From the NCBI GenBank assembly GCA_009726125.1, contig WLIT01000007.1, positions 1 through 58,478 on the forward strand: DNA of 58,478 nucleotides. The letters are read 5' to 3'. The position numbers were made by a program, and so were the translations under genes. This DNA comes from Actinomycetota bacterium. Lineage in GTDB: Bacteria > Actinomycetota > Actinomycetes > Nanopelagicales > Nanopelagicaceae. Shown piece by piece: positions 8,990 through 17,111 of this stretch; positions within the stretch are counted from its first letter, which is position 1; every line of letters starts with the position of its first letter. The notes beneath the pieces were generated by a model, which saw only the letters and a list, made by a program, of their open reading frames with translations, made no database searches and was not told the origin of the DNA.

Positions 8990-9774
8990 GTTCATCCCTG
9001 TTAGCCATCTCAAACCTATCGGTCTCTTTTGGTGGCGTAGAAGCGTTAACAAACGTCTCGATTGATGTTCCCAAAAATAGCGTTGTAGGTCTGATCGGAC
9101 CTAACGGGGCTGGGAAAACTACAGTCCTTAATTGCATCTCAGGTTTAGTAAAAAGTGGCTCCGGAACATTTGCATTTGAAGGCGTAGAGCGAGAATTTCC
9201 TAAGCCACATGAATTAGTTGATTTAGGTATTACTCGGACGTTGCAAGGCGTTGGATTATTTAACGAACTATCAGTTCTTCAGAATGTAATGGTTGGGGCG
9301 GATAAGAATTACAAACCGAATTTTATGAAAGAGCTCTTTGGGCTTTCTGGCAAAGTTGAAGCTGGGCTCAAAGAACGTGCAGAAGAAGCTCTCGCTTGGA
9401 CTGGCGCTACTGGGCTAATTGGCAGCAAGCCATCTGAACTTAGCTATCCTGATTCAAAGCGAGTTGCACTTGCACGAGCACTGGTAATAAATCCCAAACT
9501 CTTACTTCTCGATGAACCTGCCGCTGGTTTAGGTCAAGATGATATTGATGCACTTGCCGCGCTAATAAAACAGATTAAACGTCGCTGCTCCATTCTTATC
9601 GTAGAACACCATGTTGATTTTGTTCGTGATATTTCAGATTCGGTAAGTGTTCTCAACTTTGGAAAGTTAATTGCTGCCGGCAATTTTGATGAGGTTAAAC
9701 GTAATCCAGCTGTAATTGAGGCTTATTTAGGTCACACTGATAATCCAGATGAGAATTCCAAACTCGGTATCTGA
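8986..9774 (+). CDS. ABC transporter ATP-binding protein, LivG type
   Basis: The 262-residue ATPase resembles LivG of branched-chain amino acid, amide and urea importers. Walker A is GPNGAGKTT, the Walker B region LLLLDEPAAGL, and the H-loop His is in VEHHVDFV. The signature reads LSYPDSKR instead of the usual LSYGQQRR/LSGGQ, losing both conserved signature glycines. The start is GTG 8986, overlapping alr by 4 nt. It opens a G-F-H-M gene series encoding a whole transporter. The substrate is unknown. Confidence 0.9.
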   Translation: MSSSLLAISNLSVSFGGVEALTNVSIDVPKNSVVGLIGPNGAGKTTVLNCISGLVKSGSGTFAFEGVEREFPKPHELVDLGITRTLQGVGLFNELSVLQNVMVGADKNYKPNFMKELFGLSGKVEAGLKERAEEALAWTGATGLIGSKPSELSYPDSKRVALARALVINPKLLLLDEPAAGLGQDDIDALAALIKQIKRRCSILIVEHHVDFVRDISDSVSVLNFGKLIAAGNFDEVKRNPAVIEAYLGHTDNPDENSKLGI

Positions 9775-10487
9775 TGCTTGCTATAACTAATCTTGTAACG
9801 CAATTCGCTTCAATCAAGGCGCTCGATAGCATCTCGTTTCAAGCAAAGCCTGGTTTGATCACAACGGTTATCGGTGCAAATGGTGCTGGCAAGAGCACCT
9901 TGCTTCGAACAATTTCTGGGCTAGAACGACCATCTAGCGGTTCAATTACGTGGTTTGATGAAGAGCTAACTCACAAGAGCGTAGAAGCAATCGTTAGAAG
10001 TGGAATCTCCCAAGTCCCTGAAGGGCATGCCGTTATTTCGCAATTAAGCGTTGCTGAAAATATTGAGCTCGGTGGCCTCTTTCGGAAGCGAATTGCACGA
10101 GGGGATTTAACAATCGCTACAAAAGAAGTTTACGAACTCTTTCCAATTCTCTTTGAACGACGGAATGAACCAGCAGGATCATTGTCGGGTGGCGAACGAC
10201 AGATGTTGGCGATTAGTCGGGCCTTAGTTTCACGTCCGAAGTTGTTGTTATTAGATGAGCCTTCACTTGGTTTAGCGCCACTGATAGCCGCTCAAATAAT
10301 TAGCATCATCAATGAATTATGTAGATCAACTGGTTTAACGGTTTTGCTCGTTGAACAGAATGCAAATACCGCTCTTGCCGTTGCGGACCACGGAATTTTA
10401 TTAGCCCTTGGAAAAGTTGTTGCAGATCTGCCCGCTAAGGAAATGGCCGCCGATTCATCGCTTCGAGCTGCTTACTTGGGGTACTAG
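9774..10487 (+). CDS. ABC transporter ATP-binding protein, LivF type
   Basis: The 237-residue second ATPase of the importer has Walker A GANGAGKST, a canonical signature LSGGERQML, Walker B LLLLDEPSLGLAP (typical of LivF) and the H-loop region VEQNANTAL. The ATG overlaps the previous stop by one base (TGATG). The paired LivG- and LivF-type ATPases would form the cytoplasmic heterodimer; because the LivG-type partner has a degenerate signature, hydrolysis may be asymmetric (inference). Confidence 0.93.
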   Translation: MLAITNLVTQFASIKALDSISFQAKPGLITTVIGANGAGKSTLLRTISGLERPSSGSITWFDEELTHKSVEAIVRSGISQVPEGHAVISQLSVAENIELGGLFRKRIARGDLTIATKEVYELFPILFERRNEPAGSLSGGERQMLAISRALVSRPKLLLLDEPSLGLAPLIAAQIISIINELCRSTGLTVLLVEQNANTALAVADHGILLALGKVVADLPAKEMAADSSLRAAYLGY

Positions 10488-11399
10488 ATGACGCCATTCT
10501 TAACCGCCTTCTTCTCTGGTACGGCGCAGGGTGCAATCTATGCACTTGTATCACTTGGCTTAGTTTTAGTTTGGCGCAGCGCAGGAGTAGTTAATTTTGC
10601 GCAAATGGGTCAAGCGATGTTCACGACTTATATTGCATCACAGTTAATCCAGAATAATTACTCATATTGGAGCGCCTTTTTAATCGCCCTAATTAGTGGG
10701 GCAGCCCTTGGCGCTCTAGTTGATCTTGGATTAATGCGGCCACTTACATCGCGGAAAAATTCCCAATTGTTAAATAGCCAATCAATGAGAACAACGATTC
10801 CAGTTATTGCCTCACTTGGAATTCTCGGAGTTTTAAAGGCCCTTGCTGGAATTTTCTGGGCGGGTGAAGAGCGAGGCTTTCCATCGCCAGTCGCGCCAAA
10901 TGCGATAAAAATAGGTGACACTAGCCTTGCAATTACCGGCTTTGATCTCTTTGTAATTGGAACCGTATTCCTAACTTTAGTTTTAACAACAATCTTCTTT
11001 ACAAAAACTGGAATGGGACTTGCCATGCGGGCAAGTGCACTCAACCCAGAAGTAACCCGTTTAAGTGGAATTAAAGTTGGTTCGGTTCGTACTTTGGGTT
11101 GGGCGATATCTGGAATTGCCTCTTCTCTTGCGGGGCTGCTAGTAACACCACGGACAAATCTCTCACCAAATACTTTAGATTTACTATTAATTATTGGTTT
11201 CACAGCCGCCGTTGTTGGTGGACTTTCAAGTCTTGCCGGGTCAGTACTTGGCGGATTTATTTTGGGATATGTAATCTCATTCGTAAATGTTTATAGCGCC
11301 CCAGAAAATGTATTTATCGCGATTCTAGCCTTCTTGTTACTAGCTCTTTTCCTTAGGCCGCAAGGAATTCTTGGCAGCAAAGAGGTGCGAAGTGTCTAA
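10488..11399 (+). CDS. ABC transporter permease, LivH type
   Basis: The 303-residue integral membrane protein has about eight predicted hydrophobic helices. Family features are the N-terminal GTAQGAIYALVSLGLVLVWR and the cytoplasmic-loop motif MRASALNPEVTRLSGI, which contacts the ATPases. It begins directly after the LivF-type stop and overlaps the LivM-type gene. The substrate is not deducible; the family includes importers of branched-chain amino acids, amides and urea. Confidence 0.93.
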   Translation: MTPFLTAFFSGTAQGAIYALVSLGLVLVWRSAGVVNFAQMGQAMFTTYIASQLIQNNYSYWSAFLIALISGAALGALVDLGLMRPLTSRKNSQLLNSQSMRTTIPVIASLGILGVLKALAGIFWAGEERGFPSPVAPNAIKIGDTSLAITGFDLFVIGTVFLTLVLTTIFFTKTGMGLAMRASALNPEVTRLSGIKVGSVRTLGWAISGIASSLAGLLVTPRTNLSPNTLDLLLIIGFTAAVVGGLSSLAGSVLGGFILGYVISFVNVYSAPENVFIAILAFLLLALFLRPQGILGSKEVRSV

Positions 11400-12399
11400 A
11401 GTTAAAACTCATAAAGTAATTGGGCTGCGCAGCACACTGTTGTCACTAGTCTTATTCCTCTTCTTTATTCTGCTAAGCAACCAATTCGAGCCATATAACC
11501 AATCACAACTAGCAAATATTGCGATGCTCTTGATTGCAGTTCTTTCGATTACCTTATTGACTGGCGCATCTGGTCAAATTTCACTTGGTCAAGGTGCAAT
11601 CATGGCTGTTGGTGGATATAGCTCTGCCTTACTAGTCACTCGCCTTGGACTGTCAATGTGGCTCGCATTTATCTTGGCAATATTTGTATCTGCGCTATTT
11701 GGTTTATTTCTTGGACTTGCTGCTGCAAGGCTAAGCGGGCCATATTTGGCAGGAACAACATTGGTTATGGCTCTTGCAATTCCATCAATCGCAGTCCGAT
11801 TCGAAACTTTCTTTAGTGGAGATGTTGGATTAAGTGTCGATTACGGGATGCCCCCTGAATGGTTAACTAAATTAATTGGCGAAGTAAGTATTGAAGAGTG
11901 GTCTCTTTATGTTGTTCTACCATTTACTGCTGTTGCGCTATTCGCAGTTTTAAACCTTTCAAATACCAGAATCGGCCGAACTTGGCGCGCGGTTCGTGAC
12001 AATGAAGTCGCTGCATCACTTGCTGGAATTAATATCGGACGAACAAAGGTAATTGTTTTTGTTTGCGCATCGGGGTTAGCAGGATTGGCTGGTGCGCTTT
12101 ATGGTTTTCGCGGACTTGTTGCACCGAGTGTTTATCCAACCGATCTCTCTCTAACTCTTCTGACCGCTGCAGTAATCGGTGGCTTGCGCTCTATCGGTGG
12201 CGCAATTTTTGGAACTTTCGTAATTGTTTTTCTGCCAGATCTAATTGAAAAAGTGACGAATAATTTAGCGATTCCAGAAACGGTTGGCATCTACCTACCT
12301 GCGCTAGCGATTGGCCTACTGCTTCTTTTAACTGTCATCCTCAATCCCCGAGGGGCGGCTGGAGCGTTAGAACACCTCCGCCACAAGAAAAAGCACTAA
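11392..12399 (+). CDS. ABC transporter permease, LivM type
   Basis: The 335-residue membrane protein has LivM-type motifs: SGQISLGQGAIMAVGGY after the first helices and the coupling region RTWRAVRDNEVAASLAGI. I chose GTG 11392 over the upstream in-frame TTG at 11371 because AGAGG (11381-11385) sits 6 nt before it and the resulting N terminus (SKVKTHKVIGLR, then helix 1) fits the family. It overlaps the LivH-type gene by 8 nt. The transporter series ends here, followed by a gap of about 190 nt before the binding-protein gene. Confidence 0.9.
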   Translation: MSKVKTHKVIGLRSTLLSLVLFLFFILLSNQFEPYNQSQLANIAMLLIAVLSITLLTGASGQISLGQGAIMAVGGYSSALLVTRLGLSMWLAFILAIFVSALFGLFLGLAAARLSGPYLAGTTLVMALAIPSIAVRFETFFSGDVGLSVDYGMPPEWLTKLIGEVSIEEWSLYVVLPFTAVALFAVLNLSNTRIGRTWRAVRDNEVAASLAGINIGRTKVIVFVCASGLAGLAGALYGFRGLVAPSVYPTDLSLTLLTAAVIGGLRSIGGAIFGTFVIVFLPDLIEKVTNNLAIPETVGIYLPALAIGLLLLLTVILNPRGAAGALEHLRHKKKH

Positions 12400-12453
12400 T
12401 CTGCTAATTCGCTCCACCTCTAGGACCTCTGAGCGTAAAAGTTTCGCGATTGT

Positions 12454-12593
12454 TATAAATATCGACCAGCATGGCTATTCACTTAGGCGTAACTCACGGT
12501 TAATCTTTGGGCAGATTCGGACGCACCCGTCCGGTTCCCATGGGCCGAGCTTCTCGGTTCCTTGGCAAGAGTGCAGTAGAAAGAGTGAATGCA
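12454..12593 (+). other. Candidate promoter and GC-rich structured leader of the binding-protein gene
   Basis: This is the longest stretch without a confident gene. A good -10 box TATAAA lies at 12454-12459, with no clear -35. Within the inferred leader are CGGACG-CACC-CGTCCG (12518-12533), the palindrome CCCATGGG (12537-12544) and CCGAG-CTT-CTCGG (12545-12557), all markedly GC-rich against AT-rich surroundings. This could be a structured regulatory leader. I compared it from memory with SAM, guanidine, ZTP, c-di-GMP, c-di-AMP, TPP and glycine riboswitch signatures and found no convincing match. The frame is open back to 12507, so a longer coding start is a less likely alternative. Confidence 0.5.
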
Positions 12594-13928
12594 GTGAATC
12601 TTCGCAAACCTCTGATTCTCACCGTAGTCGCATCAGCGCTGGTGGGGTCTCTAGCAATAAGCAGCATTTCGGCATCTGCCGCCAGCGATCCAGGGGTTTC
12701 ATCCTCTGAAATCGTACTAGGCATGCAATTGCCACAAACCGGAGCAGCAAGCCCTGGTTATAACAAGGTAGATGACGCAGCACGCGCCTACTTTGATTAT
12801 GTTAATTCAAAGGGTGGCGTCAATGGCCGCAGCATCAAGCTTGTAGTTAAAGATGATACCTACAAGGCGGGGCTAACAATCAGCACTGCTTCCAAATTAA
12901 TTAACGAAGATAAGATTTTTGCATTCTTTGGATCAATTGGAACTCAAACCCACGTTTCAATCATCAAAGATATCAACCGTCGCAAGATTCCAGATATCTT
13001 TGTAAACAGTGGCTATAGCGGTTTCTATACTGATCCTAAGAAGTATCCAACAACATTTGGTGGTCTCGGTACTTATACCGTTGAAGCTAAAATTCTTGGA
13101 AAGTATCTCAAGGAAAAGTACGCTGATAAGAAGATTGGTATTTTGTATCAATCAGATGACTTCGGCCGAAATGCTCTTGCTGGATTTACTGCAGCAGGAC
13201 TCAAATTTGAGGCTAAGAAAACTTCAGCATCATTCGTTGCCGGAACTCAAGGTTCAATCGGCCTTGCCAGCCAACTCTCACAGCTGAAAGCTAATGGCGT
13301 TGATATCGTTATTATCGCGGCCGTTTCTTCTGCTACAGCCGTTGCTTATGCGACAGCCAGTGCTATTGCTTATAAGCCAACTAAGTGGGCAGTAATAAGC
13401 GTTGGCGCAGATGCGACAACATTCCAGACAATTCTTGGCTCAAAGGGCGTACCTGCAGCAACAAGTGCAGCGATGCTTGCTGGAACAATTTCAGCATCAC
13501 ATGCTCCTGCTCCTGGAGATGCAACTGATGAATATGTCACCGCATTTAAGAAGATCAATGATGACTTCAATAAGGGCGCAGATAAGCGTTGGGATAACAA
13601 TGTGATGCAAGGTATGAATATTGCTTACCTTGCTACTTCTGCACTCATGGGAGTTGGAAAAGATTTAACCCGCGCAAAGTTGATTGCCTACCTTGAGAAC
13701 AATGGTTCAAAGTTAAGCAGCGCAGCATTTGCACCACTTGGTTATTCAAAGTCCACTCATGAGGCCTTCACTGGTTTCTGGCTTGGGGAATATGACGCCA
13801 CAACACTTCTTGCACCAATTGATGGAAAGCGCGTTGTTTACACAACCGATTCCGGATCTGGCGCAGTAACTATTTCCGACTACAAGCGTCCAGCTATTGC
13901 TGCTGATGCGCTTCCAAAGGTTGCGTGA
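12594..13928 (+). CDS. Secreted ABC transporter substrate-binding protein (Peripla_BP_6 / LivK type)
   Basis: The mature part begins with SSEIVLGMQLPQTGAASPGY and contains GGVNGRSIKLVVKDDTY and FGSIGTQTH, typical of type I periplasmic-binding proteins for branched-chain amino acids and related ligands. A signal peptide (RKP, hydrophobic core, then ASA) is followed by no Cys, so it is not an obvious lipoprotein. GTG 12594 was chosen because AGAAAGAG lies about 8 nt upstream and gives a compact signal peptide of 444 residues in total; GTG 12585 and ATG 12540 are possible alternatives. It should feed the transporter encoded at 8986-12399. The next gene starts 7 nt downstream. Confidence 0.88.
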   Translation: MNLRKPLILTVVASALVGSLAISSISASAASDPGVSSSEIVLGMQLPQTGAASPGYNKVDDAARAYFDYVNSKGGVNGRSIKLVVKDDTYKAGLTISTASKLINEDKIFAFFGSIGTQTHVSIIKDINRRKIPDIFVNSGYSGFYTDPKKYPTTFGGLGTYTVEAKILGKYLKEKYADKKIGILYQSDDFGRNALAGFTAAGLKFEAKKTSASFVAGTQGSIGLASQLSQLKANGVDIVIIAAVSSATAVAYATASAIAYKPTKWAVISVGADATTFQTILGSKGVPAATSAAMLAGTISASHAPAPGDATDEYVTAFKKINDDFNKGADKRWDNNVMQGMNIAYLATSALMGVGKDLTRAKLIAYLENNGSKLSSAAFAPLGYSKSTHEAFTGFWLGEYDATTLLAPIDGKRVVYTTDSGSGAVTISDYKRPAIAADALPKVA

Positions 13929-13935
13929 GGATAAA

Positions 13936-15597
13936 ATGAAATCTAAAAAACTAAAAGTATCCATTTCTGCAGTAGCAGTTGCATCTCTCATCTCGGGTTT
14001 GGTCCTTGTTGGAACAGCTTCAGCTGCGACTGAAACATGTAAAGTGGGAGCAGTGGCTGGCAATACAGTTTCAACTAATGCAAAGTTCACAGTTCAAAAT
14101 GTGGAAACCTGTGATGGAAAGTTGGCCAACGGTGCGGCATATCGCACTTTGAAGCCAAGTAATTTTGGCGGAACAATGTTCTTTTATGTTCACGGCTTTA
14201 GACCATCATTCCCATATCCTGGCTACACACCGCCAACTGGCGTAGAGGAAGTTTCTCCATATAGCGCCAACACCAAATCGGATATCACAGCACAAATGCT
14301 GAGAGCCGGTTACGGAATTGCGACTTGGGACCGAGTTTCTGCAAATGGCATGCATGGCTGGAACGTGGATGACAGTGTTTCCATGCTGAAAGAGCTTGTC
14401 CAAAAGACAAATACTAAGTACACCGATATTAATAAAACTGTCGTTTATGGTTCTTCTGGCGGCGGTCCAGTCATTCAAAAGTTTGGCGAGAGCAACCCAA
14501 CACTTGTTAATTCAATGGGAACGTTTGCTGGGTTAACTGCTGTTGGTAACTCACTCCAATCCGCTTGTGACCTCTTCTATGTTCTGAGCGTTTTCGCTGA
14601 CCCCACCATTAAAGGTTGTGCAGCATTTGGAGTAAGTAAAGGTGTTCCTGGGCATATGGCTGGGCTTGCCGAATTAGGTAAGGCTGGAGCTTTGCTTACT
14701 GCTTGGAGTAAGAATTTAGGTTCTCCAGAACTTCTGCACCCAGCACCGCTAGTTGGTTCTGGAATTCCACAACGCTCTGCACTTCTTCTGGCTGGTCTAC
14801 TAGTTGGATTACCAACGAAGAGCGCTCACATGGATGGTATTTCAACGAGTGCAGTAGTTCCAGAACAGAGCATCAACGCAACAATCGCTGTCTTGGAAAA
14901 TACTCTTGAAGCGCTTGCGACAGGAACTCTAGCCGGACAGGCTATCGGTGAATTAACTGGTCCTGGTTTCTATGACAATACGAAAACTGATTACTCAGCA
15001 CTTCTTTCTGAAGAAGATTCCGGACGATTCAATCTTGGATTGTCGGGAGATGACGCAATCGCCGCAATGCTCAGTGTCCTAAAAGCGGCACCAAGGATTA
15101 AGGGCGATCCTGCTGCTGTTGCTAAATTAGCTGTGCAAGACAAAGTAACTTATAAGACACCTGTACCTGCAATTCTGCTCTCTAACGAAGCAGATCGCTT
15201 GGTGTTTGTTGGCAACACGGTTCTATATACCGATCGTGTAACTGCGGTATATAAAGCAAAACTTGCACAATTTGAAGCGCAACTAGCAGCAGGAACTGTG
15301 AAAATGAAGCGACCAACTCTCGGAGCGGTTGCTTTATATGCACTTACGCCTGAAACGTATACAACGTTCACAAGTACTGGCTTGCCGGATCTCACTGGTC
15401 CTAAGGCAGTATCTGGAATTGATCATCAATCCTTCACTCAGGAACAGATGTTCACATGGGTACGTTTACTAGCAATGTCTGCAAAGAGTGGTCAAACTCC
15501 ATCTGCGGGAACACTTGCTAGATATACAGCAAATACTCCTTATTTGAATACTGATCCTGACTTCAGGCCAGCAGAACTAAAACATAGCGACTGGTAA
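13936..15597 (+). CDS. Secreted alpha/beta hydrolase, substrate unknown
   Basis: The 553-residue protein has a signal peptide (KSKKLKV, hydrophobic core, TASA; cleavage near residue 30) and an alpha/beta-hydrolase fold signature: oxyanion HG at residues 86-87 (FYVHGF) and nucleophile elbow GSSGG with Ser174. A late NEADRLVF could carry the catalytic Asp and GIDHQSF the His. It is larger than a minimal hydrolase, with a central region rich in Leu, Ala and Gly that may form a lid. ATG 13936 follows GAGGA at a good distance; an upstream in-frame TTG lies inside the previous gene. Being 7 nt after a binding-protein gene, it may release the ligand that the transporter takes up. Substrate class (ester, amide or peptide) cannot be told. 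Confidence 0.82.
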   Translation: MKSKKLKVSISAVAVASLISGLVLVGTASAATETCKVGAVAGNTVSTNAKFTVQNVETCDGKLANGAAYRTLKPSNFGGTMFFYVHGFRPSFPYPGYTPPTGVEEVSPYSANTKSDITAQMLRAGYGIATWDRVSANGMHGWNVDDSVSMLKELVQKTNTKYTDINKTVVYGSSGGGPVIQKFGESNPTLVNSMGTFAGLTAVGNSLQSACDLFYVLSVFADPTIKGCAAFGVSKGVPGHMAGLAELGKAGALLTAWSKNLGSPELLHPAPLVGSGIPQRSALLLAGLLVGLPTKSAHMDGISTSAVVPEQSINATIAVLENTLEALATGTLAGQAIGELTGPGFYDNTKTDYSALLSEEDSGRFNLGLSGDDAIAAMLSVLKAAPRIKGDPAAVAKLAVQDKVTYKTPVPAILLSNEADRLVFVGNTVLYTDRVTAVYKAKLAQFEAQLAAGTVKMKRPTLGAVALYALTPETYTTFTSTGLPDLTGPKAVSGIDHQSFTQEQMFTWVRLLAMSAKSGQTPSAGTLARYTANTPYLNTDPDFRPAELKHSDW

Positions 15598-15603
15598 AAA
15601 TTC

Positions 15604-15645
15604 AAAGAGCGGGGCTCGAGGTGGGTCCCGCTCTTTGTCGTCATT
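15604..15645 (+). terminator. Rho-independent terminator after the secreted hydrolase
   Basis: AAAGAGCGGG (15604-15613) and CCCGCTCTTT (15627-15636) form a perfect 10-bp stem with a 13-nt loop, followed by a short T-rich stretch. It starts 7 nt after the hydrolase stop and ends the accessory block before tsaE. Confidence 0.85.
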
Positions 15646-15657
15646 TTCCATTCCTAG

Positions 15658-15663
15658 TAGCCT
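15658..15663 (+). promoter_or_regulatory. -10 box of a leaderless tsaE transcript
   Basis: TAGCCT lies exactly 6 nt before the GTG of tsaE, so transcription would begin at or next to the start codon. No Shine-Dalgarno sequence is present and a terminator lies just upstream, so a promoter is needed here. No clear -35 box is seen. Confidence 0.5.
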
Positions 15664-15669
15664 GAACCG

Positions 15670-16119
15670 GTGAGTAAACAGATTCAACTTGATTCGATTG
15701 AAGCGATGCATAAGTTCGGTGCAGCTCTAGGCGCTCAACTTCAAGCCGGTGATTTGATTCTTCTTTCCGGCCCGCTTGGTGCTGGCAAAACAGCGCTAAC
15801 TCAAGGCATAGGCAGCGCACTTGGAATTTTTGGAATCACATCTCCCACTTTTGTCATTTCACGTATTCATCCTGGAAAGATCCCATTAGTTCATGTCGAT
15901 GCCTATCGATTGCAAGGTGAGGCACCTGCAATCTTTGATGATTTAGATTTAGAGAGTTATTTAGCTACGAGCATCACCGTTGTTGAATGGGGCGAAGGGC
16001 TAGCCGACCGACTTGCTGATCAGTATCTAGAAATAAAGATTGAATTTGGTGAGAGCGATGACCTGAGATTGGTTTCAATAGTTGGCCATGGCGAGCGTTT
16101 TGCAGGTTTCTCGGTATGA
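15670..16119 (+). CDS. tsaE: tRNA t6A37 synthesis ATPase TsaE
   Basis: The 149-residue P-loop protein drives the TsaB-TsaD complex that makes N6-threonylcarbamoyladenosine at position 37 of ANN-decoding tRNAs. Walker A is SGPLGAGKT (about residues 33-41), followed by family motifs SPTFVISR, VHVDAYRL and the WGEG segment. GTG 15670 gives the normal N terminus and suits leaderless initiation. Its stop overlaps the next start by 4 nt (ATGA). In mycobacteria and other actinobacteria alr and tsaE are neighbours; here 6.6 kb separates them. Confidence 0.95.
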   Translation: MSKQIQLDSIEAMHKFGAALGAQLQAGDLILLSGPLGAGKTALTQGIGSALGIFGITSPTFVISRIHPGKIPLVHVDAYRLQGEAPAIFDDLDLESYLATSITVVEWGEGLADRLADQYLEIKIEFGESDDLRLVSIVGHGERFAGFSV

Positions 16120-17111
16120 GCACATATTTACTTCTCGATACCTCAACTTCTCGCACGAGTGTTGTAGTAGTTAAGAATAACGAAGTTATTTTTAGTGAAT
16201 ATCACGACGGTGCTCTTTCACACGGGGAAACACTTCCCAAACTTGTGGCTGCAGCGCTAAAGGTTTCACCACAAATTGATGAAGTAATTGTTGGAATGGG
16301 TCCAGGTCCATTCACCGGACTTCGCGTTGGAATTTCATTCGCCCAAAGTTTTGCATTTGCTCGGGGTATTAAGTTGCAAGGCGTCTGCAGCCTTGATGCA
16401 ATTGCAAGTCAATTTTCGGATAAAGATTTTGTCGTTGCGGTAGATGCGCGCCGCAAAGAAGTTTTCTACGCCAGATATACCGATGGTGTTCGGATTGGTG
16501 AACCAAATGTATGTCAACCTTCTCAACTTAATGCGCTACAAATTCCAATTTATGGTGAAGCACTAAATCAATTTCCAGATCCAAAAGCGTTTGTAGGAAT
16601 AGCTGATTCAAATAAAACATATTTAGCGCCAATTTATGTGCGCAGACCAGATGCTTATCCAGCTCCTGTTGGTGTGAAATTTAGAGCAATGACCCAACTT
16701 GATTTGGTTCCAGCATTCGCAATTGAGAAAGCGGCATATGGCAAAGATGGTTGGTCTATGGCGCAATTTAAAGAGGAGTATCTAGGTAAGGATCGGATGT
16801 ATGTTGCCGCAGAATTTGGTGGCGAATTAATTTCTTATGCCGGCGTATTTAATTTAGCCGGAGTTGCTGATGTCCTAACAATTACGGTTGCCGATGGGCA
16901 TCGCCGCAAAGGCATCGGGCGCGAGCTCTTACGCCGATTGATCGACTGGTCCCGTACCCAAAAGTGTGAAGCGATAATGCTTGAAGTTCGCGTCGGCAAT
17001 GAAGAGGCGATTCCGCTTTATACCTCATTCGGGTTTATCGAAATTTCGCGCCGTAAGGATTATTACGGTCCAGGCAAATCCGCAATTGTTATGCGCAAGG
17101 AGTTGAAATGA
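16116..17111 (+). CDS. tsaB-rimI: TsaB-RimI fusion: t6A complex subunit plus ribosomal protein alanine N-acetyltransferase
   Basis: A single 331-residue frame joins two proteins usually encoded separately. Residues 1 to about 185 are TsaB: the ASKHA start [15 protein letters not shown] and the [12 protein letters not shown] motif (61-72), with a rather short C-terminal part. Residues about 187-331 are a GNAT acetyltransferase of RimI type: [20 protein letters not shown], the acetyl-CoA loop RRKGIGREL (263-270) and the C-terminal [17 protein letters not shown]. There is no stop or internal ribosome-binding site between them, so it is a genuine fusion. TsaB scaffolds TsaD; RimI acetylates ribosomal protein S18 in E. 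coli. It overlaps tsaE and tsaD by 4 nt each. Confidence 0.93.
   Translation: MSTYLLLDTSTSRTSVVVVKNNEVIFSEYHDGALSHGETLPKLVAAALKVSPQIDEVIVGMGPGPFTGLRVGISFAQSFAFARGIKLQGVCSLDAIASQFSDKDFVVAVDARRKEVFYARYTDGVRIGEPNVCQPSQLNALQIPIYGEALNQFPDPKAFVGIADSNKTYLAPIYVRRPDAYPAPVGVKFRAMTQLDLVPAFAIEKAAYGKDGWSMAQFKEEYLGKDRMYVAAEFGGELISYAGVFNLAGVADVLTITVADGHRRKGIGRELLRRLIDWSRTQKCEAIMLEVRVGNEEAIPLYTSFGFIEISRRKDYYGPGKSAIVMRKELK

Noticed and set aside
12507-12593. Longer N terminus for the binding protein from TTG 12507 or ATG 12540
   Set aside because: These starts lack a ribosome-binding site, lie within or before GC-rich hairpins, and add a poorly fitting segment before an already complete signal peptide. I kept GTG 12594 but the point is not certain.
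12454-12593. Assignment of the leader to a known riboswitch class (guanidine, SAM, ZTP, c-di-GMP, c-di-AMP, glycine, TPP)
   Set aside because: None of the conserved core motifs that I can recall for these classes are present, so I report only a structured leader of unknown type.
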